Assembly (NCBI GenBank): GCA_015655225.1
Contig: JAATFK010000155.1
Location: forward strand, 1-21,603
From: Solirubrobacterales bacterium
Lineage (GTDB): Bacteria > Actinomycetota > Thermoleophilia > Solirubrobacterales > Solirubrobacteraceae
Length of the DNA: 21,603 nucleotides
Reading direction: 5' to 3'
Below are positions 14,634 to 21,603 of this stretch, piece by piece (position 1 is the stretch's first letter; each line of letters starts with the position of its first letter). The notes under the pieces were generated by a model. The model had not been told where the DNA came from. It did not search any database and was given only the letters and a program-made list of their open reading frames with translations. A program made the position numbers and the translations under genes.

Positions 14634-15790
14634 CACGCCACCTCCTTCAGTCCGAGGTCGGTCAGGGCGCCGGCCAGCCAGCCGAGCTCGCGCGCGAGCC
14701 CGTCCACGAGCGCGGCGTCGTAGCCCGCCCGCATGCCGCCGGGCAGGACGTCCCAGGTGTAGGTCTCAAGCTCCAGGTGGCGCGTCAGCGGCGCGGGGCC
14801 GCCGACCAGCCCGCCGAGCAGCTCGCGCAGCTCGGCTTGCGTCGTGCGGCCATCGTCCAGGTGGACCGGCACGTGGAAGTGCACGCGCCACGGGCTCTCC
14901 CCCGGCAGCCCGCCGGCGATTGCCTGGTCGAGGTCGTCGACGCCCGCGACCGCCGCGCCGACCAGCTCGCGCGTCTGGTGCATGAAGCGCGGCTCGACGA
15001 ACGGCGCGAGCTGCTCGCGCTGCGTCGCGACCTCGTCGTTCGGGGTCCGCAGCGCGGCGGAGATCTGCGCCTTCACGATCGGGACGCCGGCCCCGGCGAG
15101 CGCGTCGAGGGCGTCGAGGGGCGACTCGAACTGGACCGCCAGGTGGCAGGCGTCGAGGCAGAGGCCGATCCAGTCGGAGTCGAGCGGCGCGAGCGCGTCG
15201 ATCGCCTGCGCGATCGTCTCGACCGCGCAGCCGGGCTCGGGCTCCAGCGCGAGCCGGATCGTGCGTCCGGTCTCCTCCCTGATCCGCTCCAGCTCCTCGC
15301 TCACGCCGCGCAGCGCGATGGTCGCGGCGGTCGCCTCGGCCTCGCCCCAGTCGGCGCGCCAGCCGAGCGGGAGCGTCGAGATCGAGCCCTCGGTGACGTC
15401 CTCGGGCAGCAGCGCCGCGAGCCCCCACGCGAGGTCGCGCGTGTAGTCGGCGCGCGCCGCGTCGGTCCAGTCGGGCAGGTAGACGGCGAGCTTCACGACC
15501 TCCGCCTGGAACGCTCTGTAGGGGAAGCCGTTCAGCGTCACGACCTCCAGCGACAGGCGGTCGAGCGCGTCGCGCAGGCGCGCGACGCCGTCGGGCGCGG
15601 TGCGCAGCAGCCGCGCGGCGGGCGCCGCCAGCCACAGGCCGACGCCCAGGCGCGGGGTGCCGAGCCGCTCCCGGACGGGTGCGGCGAAGCGCTCGAGCTG
15701 GGCGATGACGCCGTCGAGGTCCTCCGCCGCGTGGACGTTCGTGCAGTACGCGACGTGCACGAGCGATCCGTCCGGATGTGCGAACCGCAC
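14633..15790 (-). CDS. eboE: EboE, metabolite traffic protein, sugar-phosphate isomerase-like TIM barrel
   Basis: 385 residues. AYCTNVHAAEDLDGV at the N-terminus, then TLNGFPYRAFQ, VYLPDWTDAAR, LALEPEPGC, LCLDACHLAVQFE, KAQISAAL and VHFHVPVH. These glutamate, aspartate, histidine and glutamine residues sit at the positions of the metal site in xylose-isomerase-like barrels. This is the pattern of EboE proteins, required in Nostoc ebo function but with no proven reaction. The GTG at 15790 shares one base with the eboB stop (TAGTG) and has GAGGAGGG upstream; the longer open frame upstream lies inside eboB and is not used. Confidence 0.87.
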   Translation of the reverse strand: MRFAHPDGSLVHVAYCTNVHAAEDLDGVIAQLERFAAPVRERLGTPRLGVGLWLAAPAARLLRTAPDGVARLRDALDRLSLEVVTLNGFPYRAFQAEVVKLAVYLPDWTDAARADYTRDLAWGLAALLPEDVTEGSISTLPLGWRADWGEAEATAATIALRGVSEELERIREETGRTIRLALEPEPGCAVETIAQAIDALAPLDSDWIGLCLDACHLAVQFESPLDALDALAGAGVPIVKAQISAALRTPNDEVATQREQLAPFVEPRFMHQTRELVGAAVAGVDDLDQAIAGGLPGESPWRVHFHVPVHLDDGRTTQAELRELLGGLVGGPAPLTRHLELETYTWDVLPGGMRAGYDAALVDGLARELGWLAGALTDLGLKEVA

Positions 15791-16662
15791 TAGCCCTCCT
15801 CGCGGGCTCCGCGCAGCACCGAGTTGCCGGCGAACGTGGCGGAGGGATCCGCCGGACCGTGCTCGTCGGTCAGCTCGAGGCGACCGCTCTGCGAGAAGAA
15901 CGCGACCGGGTTGTCCCACACGAGCGTCGAGATGTCCGCGTCGGAGAAGTCGGCCTCGCGCAGCGCCTGCACCGTTCTCGGGACCTTCAGAGGATCGCTT
16001 CTGCCCCAGTCGGCGGCGGAGTTGACGATCGTCTTCTCCATCCCGTGCTCGGCGACGATCCGCACGAGCCGGTGCTCGTCCATCTTCGTCTCCGGGTAGA
16101 TCGTGAAGCCGGCCCAGCAGCCGGCGTCGCGCACGTACTGGAACGTCAGCTCGTTGTTGTGGTCGATGATCACGCGGTCCGGCGAGATGCCGGAGGCGAG
16201 CGCGATCTCGATCGAGCGCTGCGTGCCGTACGCCTTGTCGCGGTGCGGCGTGTGGACGAGCGCCGGCAGGTCGTGCTCGACCGCCAGCTCCATCTGCGCC
16301 TGGAAGGCGTACTCCTCGGCTCTCGTCATCGAGTCGAAGCCGATCTCGCCGATCGCGACGACGCGGTCCTTCGCGAGGTAGCGCGGCAGCAGCGCCAGCA
16401 CCTCTCTCGCGAGCGCCTCGTCGTTCGCCTCCTTCGGGTTCAGCCCCATCGTGCAGTGGTGCGAGACGCCGAACTGCTCGGCGCGGAAGCGCTCCCAGCC
16501 GATCAGCCCGTCGAAGTAGTCGATGAACGACCCGATGTTCGTCCGGGGCTGACCGAGCCAGAAGGCGGGCTCGACGATCAGCTCGATCCCGGCCGCGGCC
16601 ATCGCCTCGTAGTCGTCGGTCGTCCGCGACGTCATGTGGATGTGAGGATCGAAGATCCGCAT
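15790..16662 (-). CDS. eboB: EboB, TatD-family metal-dependent hydrolase
   Basis: 290 residues of the amidohydrolase/TatD superfamily. The HxH metal site is DPHIHM (His7, His9), with Glu106 (GEIGFD), His137 (LVHTPH), His168 (IIDHNNE) and Asp218 (SAADWGRSDP). All metal ligands are present, so it should be an active hydrolase. In ebo clusters its substrate is unknown; ordinary TatD proteins are nucleases. GAGGAG precedes the ATG, 9 bases separate it from the eboA stop, and its own stop overlaps eboE. Cytoplasmic, with no signal peptide. Confidence 0.92.
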   Translation of the reverse strand: MRIFDPHIHMTSRTTDDYEAMAAAGIELIVEPAFWLGQPRTNIGSFIDYFDGLIGWERFRAEQFGVSHHCTMGLNPKEANDEALAREVLALLPRYLAKDRVVAIGEIGFDSMTRAEEYAFQAQMELAVEHDLPALVHTPHRDKAYGTQRSIEIALASGISPDRVIIDHNNELTFQYVRDAGCWAGFTIYPETKMDEHRLVRIVAEHGMEKTIVNSAADWGRSDPLKVPRTVQALREADFSDADISTLVWDNPVAFFSQSGRLELTDEHGPADPSATFAGNSVLRGAREEG

Positions 16663-16671
16663 GTCGGCTCC

Positions 16672-17406
16672 TCAGCCTTGGTTCGCTGCTCGCGCGGACA
16701 GCGCGGCCTGGGCCGCAAGCCGTCGCTCCGTGACGGGCTGGTCCAGCTCCGCCTCGATCTCCGCGAGCTCGGTCGTGGGTGGATGACGGTCGATCACGGG
16801 CCAGACGTCAGCCGGCACCGTGCGCCCGGCGGCGACGCGCTCGTGCACGAAGCGCGCCAGCATCGCCGACAGCTCCGGCGTGACGCGCTCCGGCAGGCCC
16901 TCGATGGCGTCCAGCGGGACGCCGACGAAGACGCACTTCAGCACCGCCTGCTCGATCGCCGCGTCGTCGAGCTTCTCGATCGCGTAGGGGCCCATCGCGG
17001 CGGCGACGATCCGCACGTCGTTCGTGCGCAGCGCGTCCTCGACGAGCGGGACGCCGACGGCGTCGTCGAGCGTCAGGTACGCGAGCGCACGCAGCACGCC
17101 GCGGCGCTCGGCGCCGTCGCCGTGGCGGTAGAGCAGCGGCAGCTCCTTCGCGGCACCGTCGCCGAGGGCGACGAGCAGCAGCGTGCGGGCGGCGTCGTCG
17201 AGCGTCCACGCGTGGACGTCGGCGCGGTCGGCGGTCGCGTCGAGCGGGCCACGGCCGACGTGGCGGCCGACGGCGGGGAAGATCCGCGCGATCGCGTCCT
17301 CGTCGTTCGTGACCTCGTAGCGGGCGGCGGCCAGCCAGGCGCGGCCGGCGGCGTCCAGGCGGGCGTCGAGCGCGATCGCCAGGGGTCTCTCTTGCAGCTG
17401 GGTCAT
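16672..17406 (-). CDS. eboA: EboA domain protein
   Basis: 244 residues without a known catalytic fold. Segments FPAVGRHVGRGPLD, WTLDDAARTLLLV, LYRHGDGAERRGVLRAL, VEDALRTNDVRIVAAAMGP and VLKCVFVGVPLDAI are the recognisable core of EboA. The helical, charge-rich composition suggests a HEAT-like or scaffold protein; this is inference. ATG 17406 overlaps the eboC stop as ATGA, so it is translationally coupled. Its presence, with no paralogues known outside ebo clusters, is strong evidence for the identity of the whole cluster. Confidence 0.9.
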   Translation of the reverse strand: MTQLQERPLAIALDARLDAAGRAWLAAARYEVTNDEDAIARIFPAVGRHVGRGPLDATADRADVHAWTLDDAARTLLLVALGDGAAKELPLLYRHGDGAERRGVLRALAYLTLDDAVGVPLVEDALRTNDVRIVAAAMGPYAIEKLDDAAIEQAVLKCVFVGVPLDAIEGLPERVTPELSAMLARFVHERVAAGRTVPADVWPVIDRHPPTTELAEIEAELDQPVTERRLAAQAALSARAANQG

Positions 17407-18277
17407 GTGACGGAAGCTCTCCGCGCGGCTCTGCGCGCAAACGGCCAGGTGGCGACGATCCCAGCGGCCGCGCGCGGCCGTCCGGAGAGCGCCAGCAGCG
17501 CCGCCTGGAGGGGCATCAGTCCGAGCACGCCGGTGCCGACGAGTCTCTGCAGCTTCGGCGCCTCGGGATCTCTGACGGCGGCGACGCCGGCTCTGCCGAT
17601 CGCGGCCGCGTAGAGACCGACGCAGGCGAGCGCGGCGGCGGCCGCGACGGGGTCGCTTCTGCGGCGTCGCAGGGCGAGGAACGCGGTCGTCGCGGCGGTC
17701 GCGCCGAAGCCGGCGAGCGCGCCGGTCGGCAGCCGCGAGGTCGCGCCGTCGGCCTCGTGGACGCTGACGAACGTGACGACGAGCGTGTGGGCGCCGATGA
17801 TCGCGGCCGCCGGCGCCGCTCTGCGCGGGCTGCGGCCGGCGCCGAGCAGGACGTCGAGCGAGCGCGCCGCGGCCATCGCCCAGGGTCCGGCGGGCGTGCC
17901 CTTGGCGATCAGGTCGTAGCTCCAGACGGTCGCGGCGAGCGGCAGCGCCGTCCGCAGCGCAGGCGCGCCGCCGACGCCGGCGGCGATCACGAGCGAGGCG
18001 CCCGCGAGGCCGCTGGCGAGCCCGAGCGCGAAGCGCGGCGTCACCTCGCCCGCCGGGATCGGCCGCGTCGGCCGCTCCTCGGCGTCGATCTCGCGGTCGG
18101 CCCAGTCGTTCAGGGCCATGCCGCTGAGGTACATCAGCGACGAGGCGAGGACGAGCCCGTCGGGCGCCGCGACGGTCCCGTCGTCCGAGCCCCAGGCGGC
18201 GCCGAGCAGCGCGTCGCCGGGGACGGTCAGCACGGACGGGAGGCGGACCAGCCGGACGAGCGGGGGTGCTCCGGCCA

Positions 18278-18278
<1 letters not shown>
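17403..18278 (-). CDS. eboC: EboC, UbiA-family membrane prenyltransferase
   Basis: 291 residues with roughly eight hydrophobic segments. The first Asp-rich motif is NDWADREID (57-65). The second, modified motif is YDLIAKGTPAGPWAMAAARS (121-140) followed by LD142, where the canonical loop usually has more acidic residues. UbiA enzymes move a prenyl group from a prenyl diphosphate to an aromatic or cyclitol-like acceptor inside the inner membrane. ATG 18278 shares a base with the eboD stop (TGATG). Coupling to ispH further down the same transcript gives a source of prenyl precursors. Acceptor and chain length cannot be read from the sequence. Many AGA codons are seen. Confidence 0.92.
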
Positions 18279-19467
<1,189 letters not shown>

Positions 19468-19471
<4 letters not shown>

Positions 19472-20718
19472 TGCTGCCAGTCCGTCTTCCAGAGGCCGCC
19501 GCTGCCGGCGGTCGCGTCCATCGTTCCTCTGCCCGGCTCGAAGTGGCCGAAGTCGAGGACGTACAGCGAGCCGTCCGGGTGGAAGGCGACGTCGATCGGC
19601 CGGTAGAGCGGCGGGACGTCCCGGACCGTGTGGGACCAGTCGGTCGGGTCGACGACCGCGAGGTTGCGGCCGACGCGCGGGCCGGAGGGCGCGACCATCG
19701 GCACCTCGTCGCCGAACAGCGCGACGACGATTCTGCCGTCGGGCGCCTCCGCCAGCTTGGTGGCGGCGACGTGCGGCGTCAGCTCGACGAGCGCTCTCTC
19801 GGGCGGCGGCAGCTCGTGGTGGTTGGAGAGGATGAACTCGGGTGCCTCGCCGACCTCCGGTCTGAAGCGCGGGTCCGAGATCGGGACGCCGCCGATGAAG
19901 TCGGGGAAGCCGTACCAGGCGCCCTCCTTCACCTCGAAGATGATCTCGGGGATGTTGCCGACCGGGCGGCTGCCGCGGTCGTCGGAGCCCTGGTCGGTGA
20001 CGATCAGGCGGCCGTCGCGCAGGAACAGGATGCCGAAGGCGTTGCGCAGGCCCCAGGCGACCAGCTCGAGGTTCGAGCCGTCGAGGTCGACGCGCATCAT
20101 CGCGGAGGTGGCCGGCAGCTGCGCCTTGATCCGCGTGCCCGCGGGCTGGACCGTGCCCCACTCGGTGAACGCGCCGGTGCGGACCGTCTGACCCTCGTTG
20201 AACGGGTCGGGCGTCTCGACCGAGACGTCCTTCAGCTCGATCTCGAGGCCGGGGATGTCGTGCTCGTGCGGGAGCAGTCTGAGCCAGCCGAGGTCGTACG
20301 CGTCAAGACCGATGATGCCGGTGTTCGTCATCGCGCCCTGGGAGAAGTAGAGCTTGCCGTCGGGGCCGAAGGCGACCATGTTGGTCTGGTAGTTGCCCGG
20401 GCCGGGGAGGCTGTCGATGATCGTCTCCAGCTCGCCGCCGTCGGGCGAGAGGCGGGAGATGCGGCCGGGGTAGCCGCCCTCGGTCACGTAGAGCCAGCCG
20501 TCGTGGTAGACGAGGCCGTTGACCGGAGGCCGGAGGCCCTCGGCGAGAAGCGTGCGTCCGTCGCCGTCGAGGCGCCAGATTCTCCCGCCGCGCGGTGCGC
20601 CCGCGAACGGCAGCCCGGTCTCGGCGACGTACGGCGTGCCAGCGTCGTCGAACGTCAGGCTGCTGGGGAAGTTCAAGCCGTCGGCTACGACTTCCAGCTC
20701 TGCTGCCACTTGCGTCAC
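19468..20718 (-). CDS. Six-bladed beta-propeller, PQQ-sugar-dehydrogenase/ScyD-ScyE-like protein
   Basis: 416 residues with repeating blade motifs (GLNFPSSLTFDDAGTPYVAE, RISRLSPDGG, MVAFGPDGKLYFSQG, GLRNAFGILFLRDGRLIV, FHPDGSLYVLDFG). This is the architecture of soluble glucose/sorbosone dehydrogenases and of NHL-type propellers found in the cyanobacterial scytonemin locus. No signal peptide or lipobox is visible, so either it is cytoplasmic or it uses a non-classical route; the PQQ-binding residues cannot be assigned confidently. The GTG at 20718 is preceded by GGAGGAG at about 8 bases. First gene of the ebo unit, coupled to eboD by GTGA, so it likely belongs to the same pathway. Its exact function is not known. 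Confidence 0.82.
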
Positions 20719-20777
20719 GATTTCGTCTCCTCCAATGCGTCAGGCGATGGGCCCATGTCGCGCGTAACGTCAAGTAC

Positions 20778-20792
20778 GCCGTACGGTACGGC
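20778..20792. promoter_or_regulatory. Perfect palindrome GCCGTACGGTACGGC, candidate operator
   Basis: Seven-base arms GCCGTAC and GTACGGC around a single base, 60-74 bases upstream of the propeller/ebo start codon. Its position between the probable promoter and the first gene fits a repressor site for the ebo transcription unit. The regulator is not in the window. Confidence 0.45.
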
Positions 20793-21072
20793 CGCCCTCG
20801 TCACGTCTCCCTCACGGTATCGGATCCGTGCGGGGCGCTTTTTCAACCTTATTCCCCCGGTCCGAAACCCCTAGTTACGGTGCGGTGGCCCACATGGGCG
20901 AGGTGCGCCAGGTCTCCCGTGCGCCCGCGCGCCGCCCGCGCGAGTGACAACGTAACGGTGACCGCAGGTTCGCCCGTTCGCATGCGTGCAACGATGACGA
21001 GCCGGGCTCCTCGGCGCACGCCGCGCCGGAGATGCCGGCGTCCCCCGCCCGCTCTCCCGCGATCCCCGGAAC

Positions 21073-21088
21073 TAGCACAAGCGCCAGT
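21073..21088 (-). promoter_or_regulatory. Shared 16-base motif, copy 3 (ACTGGCGCTTGTGCTA)
   Basis: On the minus strand this reads ACTGGCGCTTGTGCTA and matches the other two copies at the first ten bases and in GC-A of the right arm, with one change (GCCA to GCTA). It lies about 190 bases before the lipoprotein start and about 355 bases before the propeller start, so its target gene is unclear. Confidence 0.3.
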
Positions 21089-21260
21089 TTTCTGAAGATC
21101 AGTGCTTCACGTCCCCACGGGTTGCCGGACTGTCACTCCGCGGCCGCGCGCGGTGACTACCACAGAAGCGGGTGCATTCAGACACACGGGAGGTATACGA
21201 TCGCTCTCGACCGGGAGAGGGTTTCGTCGCGCCGCGAACGGCTCGCTCCGATGGATCCCA

Positions 21261-21270
21261 GGAGAGAGGG
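21261..21270 (+). promoter_or_regulatory. Ribosome binding site of the lipoprotein gene
   Basis: GGAGAGAGGG lies 4 bases before the ATG at 21275 (its GAGG core about 5). A GTG two codons later at 21281 would also be in range; the ATG is preferred because it gives a normal basic n-region. Confidence 0.6.
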
Positions 21271-21274
21271 ACAT

Positions 21275-21603
21275 ATGCATGTGAGTCATATACGTGGAAG
21301 GGCGCGGCTCTTCGCGTGCTTCCTCGTCGTCGCCGTCGTCGCCGTGGTCGTCGCCGGCTGCGGCAGCAAGAACAAGAGCACGAGCACCGCCGCGAGTGCT
21401 CCGGCCACGACGCCGCCGGCCACCACGCCCGCGACGACGACCACCGCGACCACCGCGACGACGTCCACGACGCCGGCCCCGAGCACCGCGAGCACGGGCT
21501 GGACGCTGCCGAACGCCGACCTGGCGAACACGCGCAGCGTGGCGTCGCAGATCAGATCGTCGAACGTCAGCCAGCTGGCGGTCGCGTGGTCGGTGCCGAT
21601 CAG
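21275..21603 (+). CDS. Lipoprotein with PQQ-binding-like (quinoprotein) propeller N-terminus, 3' truncated
   Basis: 109 codons are visible before the window ends. A basic n-region, a Val/Ala-rich hydrophobic segment and the lipobox VAGC with Cys29 indicate a lipid-anchored exported protein. After a Ser/Thr/Ala/Pro-rich linker (about residues 32-70) comes GWTLPNADLANTRSV-(ASQIRSSNV)-SQLAVAWSV. This is the usual N-terminus of PQQ-dependent dehydrogenases of the quinoprotein eight-bladed type, where DLANTR and SNVSxLxxAW are conserved. It therefore probably starts a periplasmic or extracellular oxidase or a related non-enzymatic propeller. It is divergent from the ebo unit. The rest of the gene, including the catalytic part, is outside. 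Confidence 0.78.
   Translation, partial: MHVSHIRGRARLFACFLVVAVVAVVVAGCGSKNKSTSTAASAPATTPPATTPATTTTATTATTSTTPAPSTASTGWTLPNADLANTRSVASQIRSSNVSQLAVAWSVPI

Larger units (their letters stand above)
20719..21274. promoter_or_regulatory. 556-base divergent regulatory region, ebo unit and lipoprotein
   Basis: No gene is supported here; the short frames on both strands lack ribosome sites and family patterns. It contains a perfect palindrome near the ebo end, the third copy of the ACTGGCGCTT motif, an inverted pair GTCAC (21132-21136) and GTGAC (21153-21157), and GTGAC repeats at 20944 and 20958. On the minus strand TTGAAA (20841-20836 reading leftward) is a possible -35 box with only weak -10 candidates. 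On the plus strand TATACGAT (21194-21201) is a possible -10 for the lipoprotein gene without a clear -35. Confidence 0.5.

Noticed and set aside
11886..14723. Very long plus-strand open frame (945 codons) across ispH and eboF
   Set aside because: It is antisense to two genes with intact family motifs, has a composition of Arg/Ala/Asp/Val typical of GC-rich shadow frames and shows no domain pattern.
15778..17613. Plus-strand open frame of 611 codons over eboB, eboA and part of eboC
   Set aside because: Antisense shadow; the minus-strand genes carry conserved residues and coupled starts, whereas this frame has none.
20875..21284. Small frames of 60-67 codons on both strands in the long intergenic region
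   Set aside because: No ribosome sites, no recognisable motifs and overlap with regulatory repeats; chance frames in GC-rich DNA.
21400..21490. ACG/ACC-rich stretch as a DNA repeat element
   Set aside because: It encodes the Thr/Ala/Pro linker after the lipobox in frame, typical for exported actinobacterial lipoproteins.

Overview
The window is very GC-rich (about 70% by eye, not counted) and densely packed. Genes have strong third-position G/C and many 1-4 base start/stop overlaps (ATGA, GTGA, TGATG). There are no rRNA or tRNA genes, no insertion sequences and no CRISPR array. The gene content (acetone-carboxylase-like genes, an actinobacterial-type DUF3494 ice-binding protein, an ebo cluster, IspH) and base composition suggest an actinomycete of the Thermoleophilia/Solirubrobacterales type (Conexibacter-like). 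This placement is inference.

Left region (1-8332), a ketone/acyl-CoA catabolic island. A minus-strand operon runs from an acetone-carboxylase gamma-like zinc protein through a short-chain dehydrogenase and a hydantoinase-A-type subunit to a hydantoinase-B-type subunit cut by the window edge. All four genes overlap. A divergent enoyl-CoA hydratase has a well-formed, probably leaderless promoter. It converges on two minus-strand acyl-CoA ligases, one of which is broken by a single in-frame TAG. A histidine phosphatase diverges from the intact ligase. A plausible route is secondary alcohol to ketone (SDR), ketone to beta-keto acid (carboxylase), then CoA activation (ligases) and hydratase/thiolytic degradation. 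The 128-bp divergent promoter holds several dyads. One 16-base motif in it recurs upstream of the intact ligase and again near 21.1 kb.

Middle region (8333-11813), cell surface and signalling. A secreted DUF3494 (ice-binding family) protein with an extra C-terminal fibronectin-III-like domain is translationally coupled to a secreted L,D-transpeptidase. These converge on, and overlap by 11 bases, a c-di-GMP phosphodiesterase (EAL) fused to a DICT domain.

Right region (11862-20718), a complete ebo metabolite-traffic cluster in one minus-strand transcription unit. The order of transcription is a six-bladed sugar-dehydrogenase-like propeller, eboD (3-dehydroquinate-synthase-like), eboC (UbiA prenyltransferase), eboA, eboB (TatD-like), eboE (TIM-barrel isomerase-like) and eboF (phosphodiesterase-like). 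These are followed by ispH fused to a shortened nucleoside-phosphorylase-like domain and then the EAL-DICT gene. The ebo genes are known from work on cyanobacteria (traffic of the scytonemin precursor to the periplasm), Pseudomonas and eustigmatophyte plastids. Here they are joined to isoprenoid precursor synthesis, which is the most interesting system in the window. No scytonemin pathway genes are present, so the cargo is unknown.

Right edge (20719-21603). A 556-bp divergent, gene-free regulatory region precedes a lipoprotein that begins like a PQQ-dependent quinoprotein dehydrogenase and is truncated by the window end.
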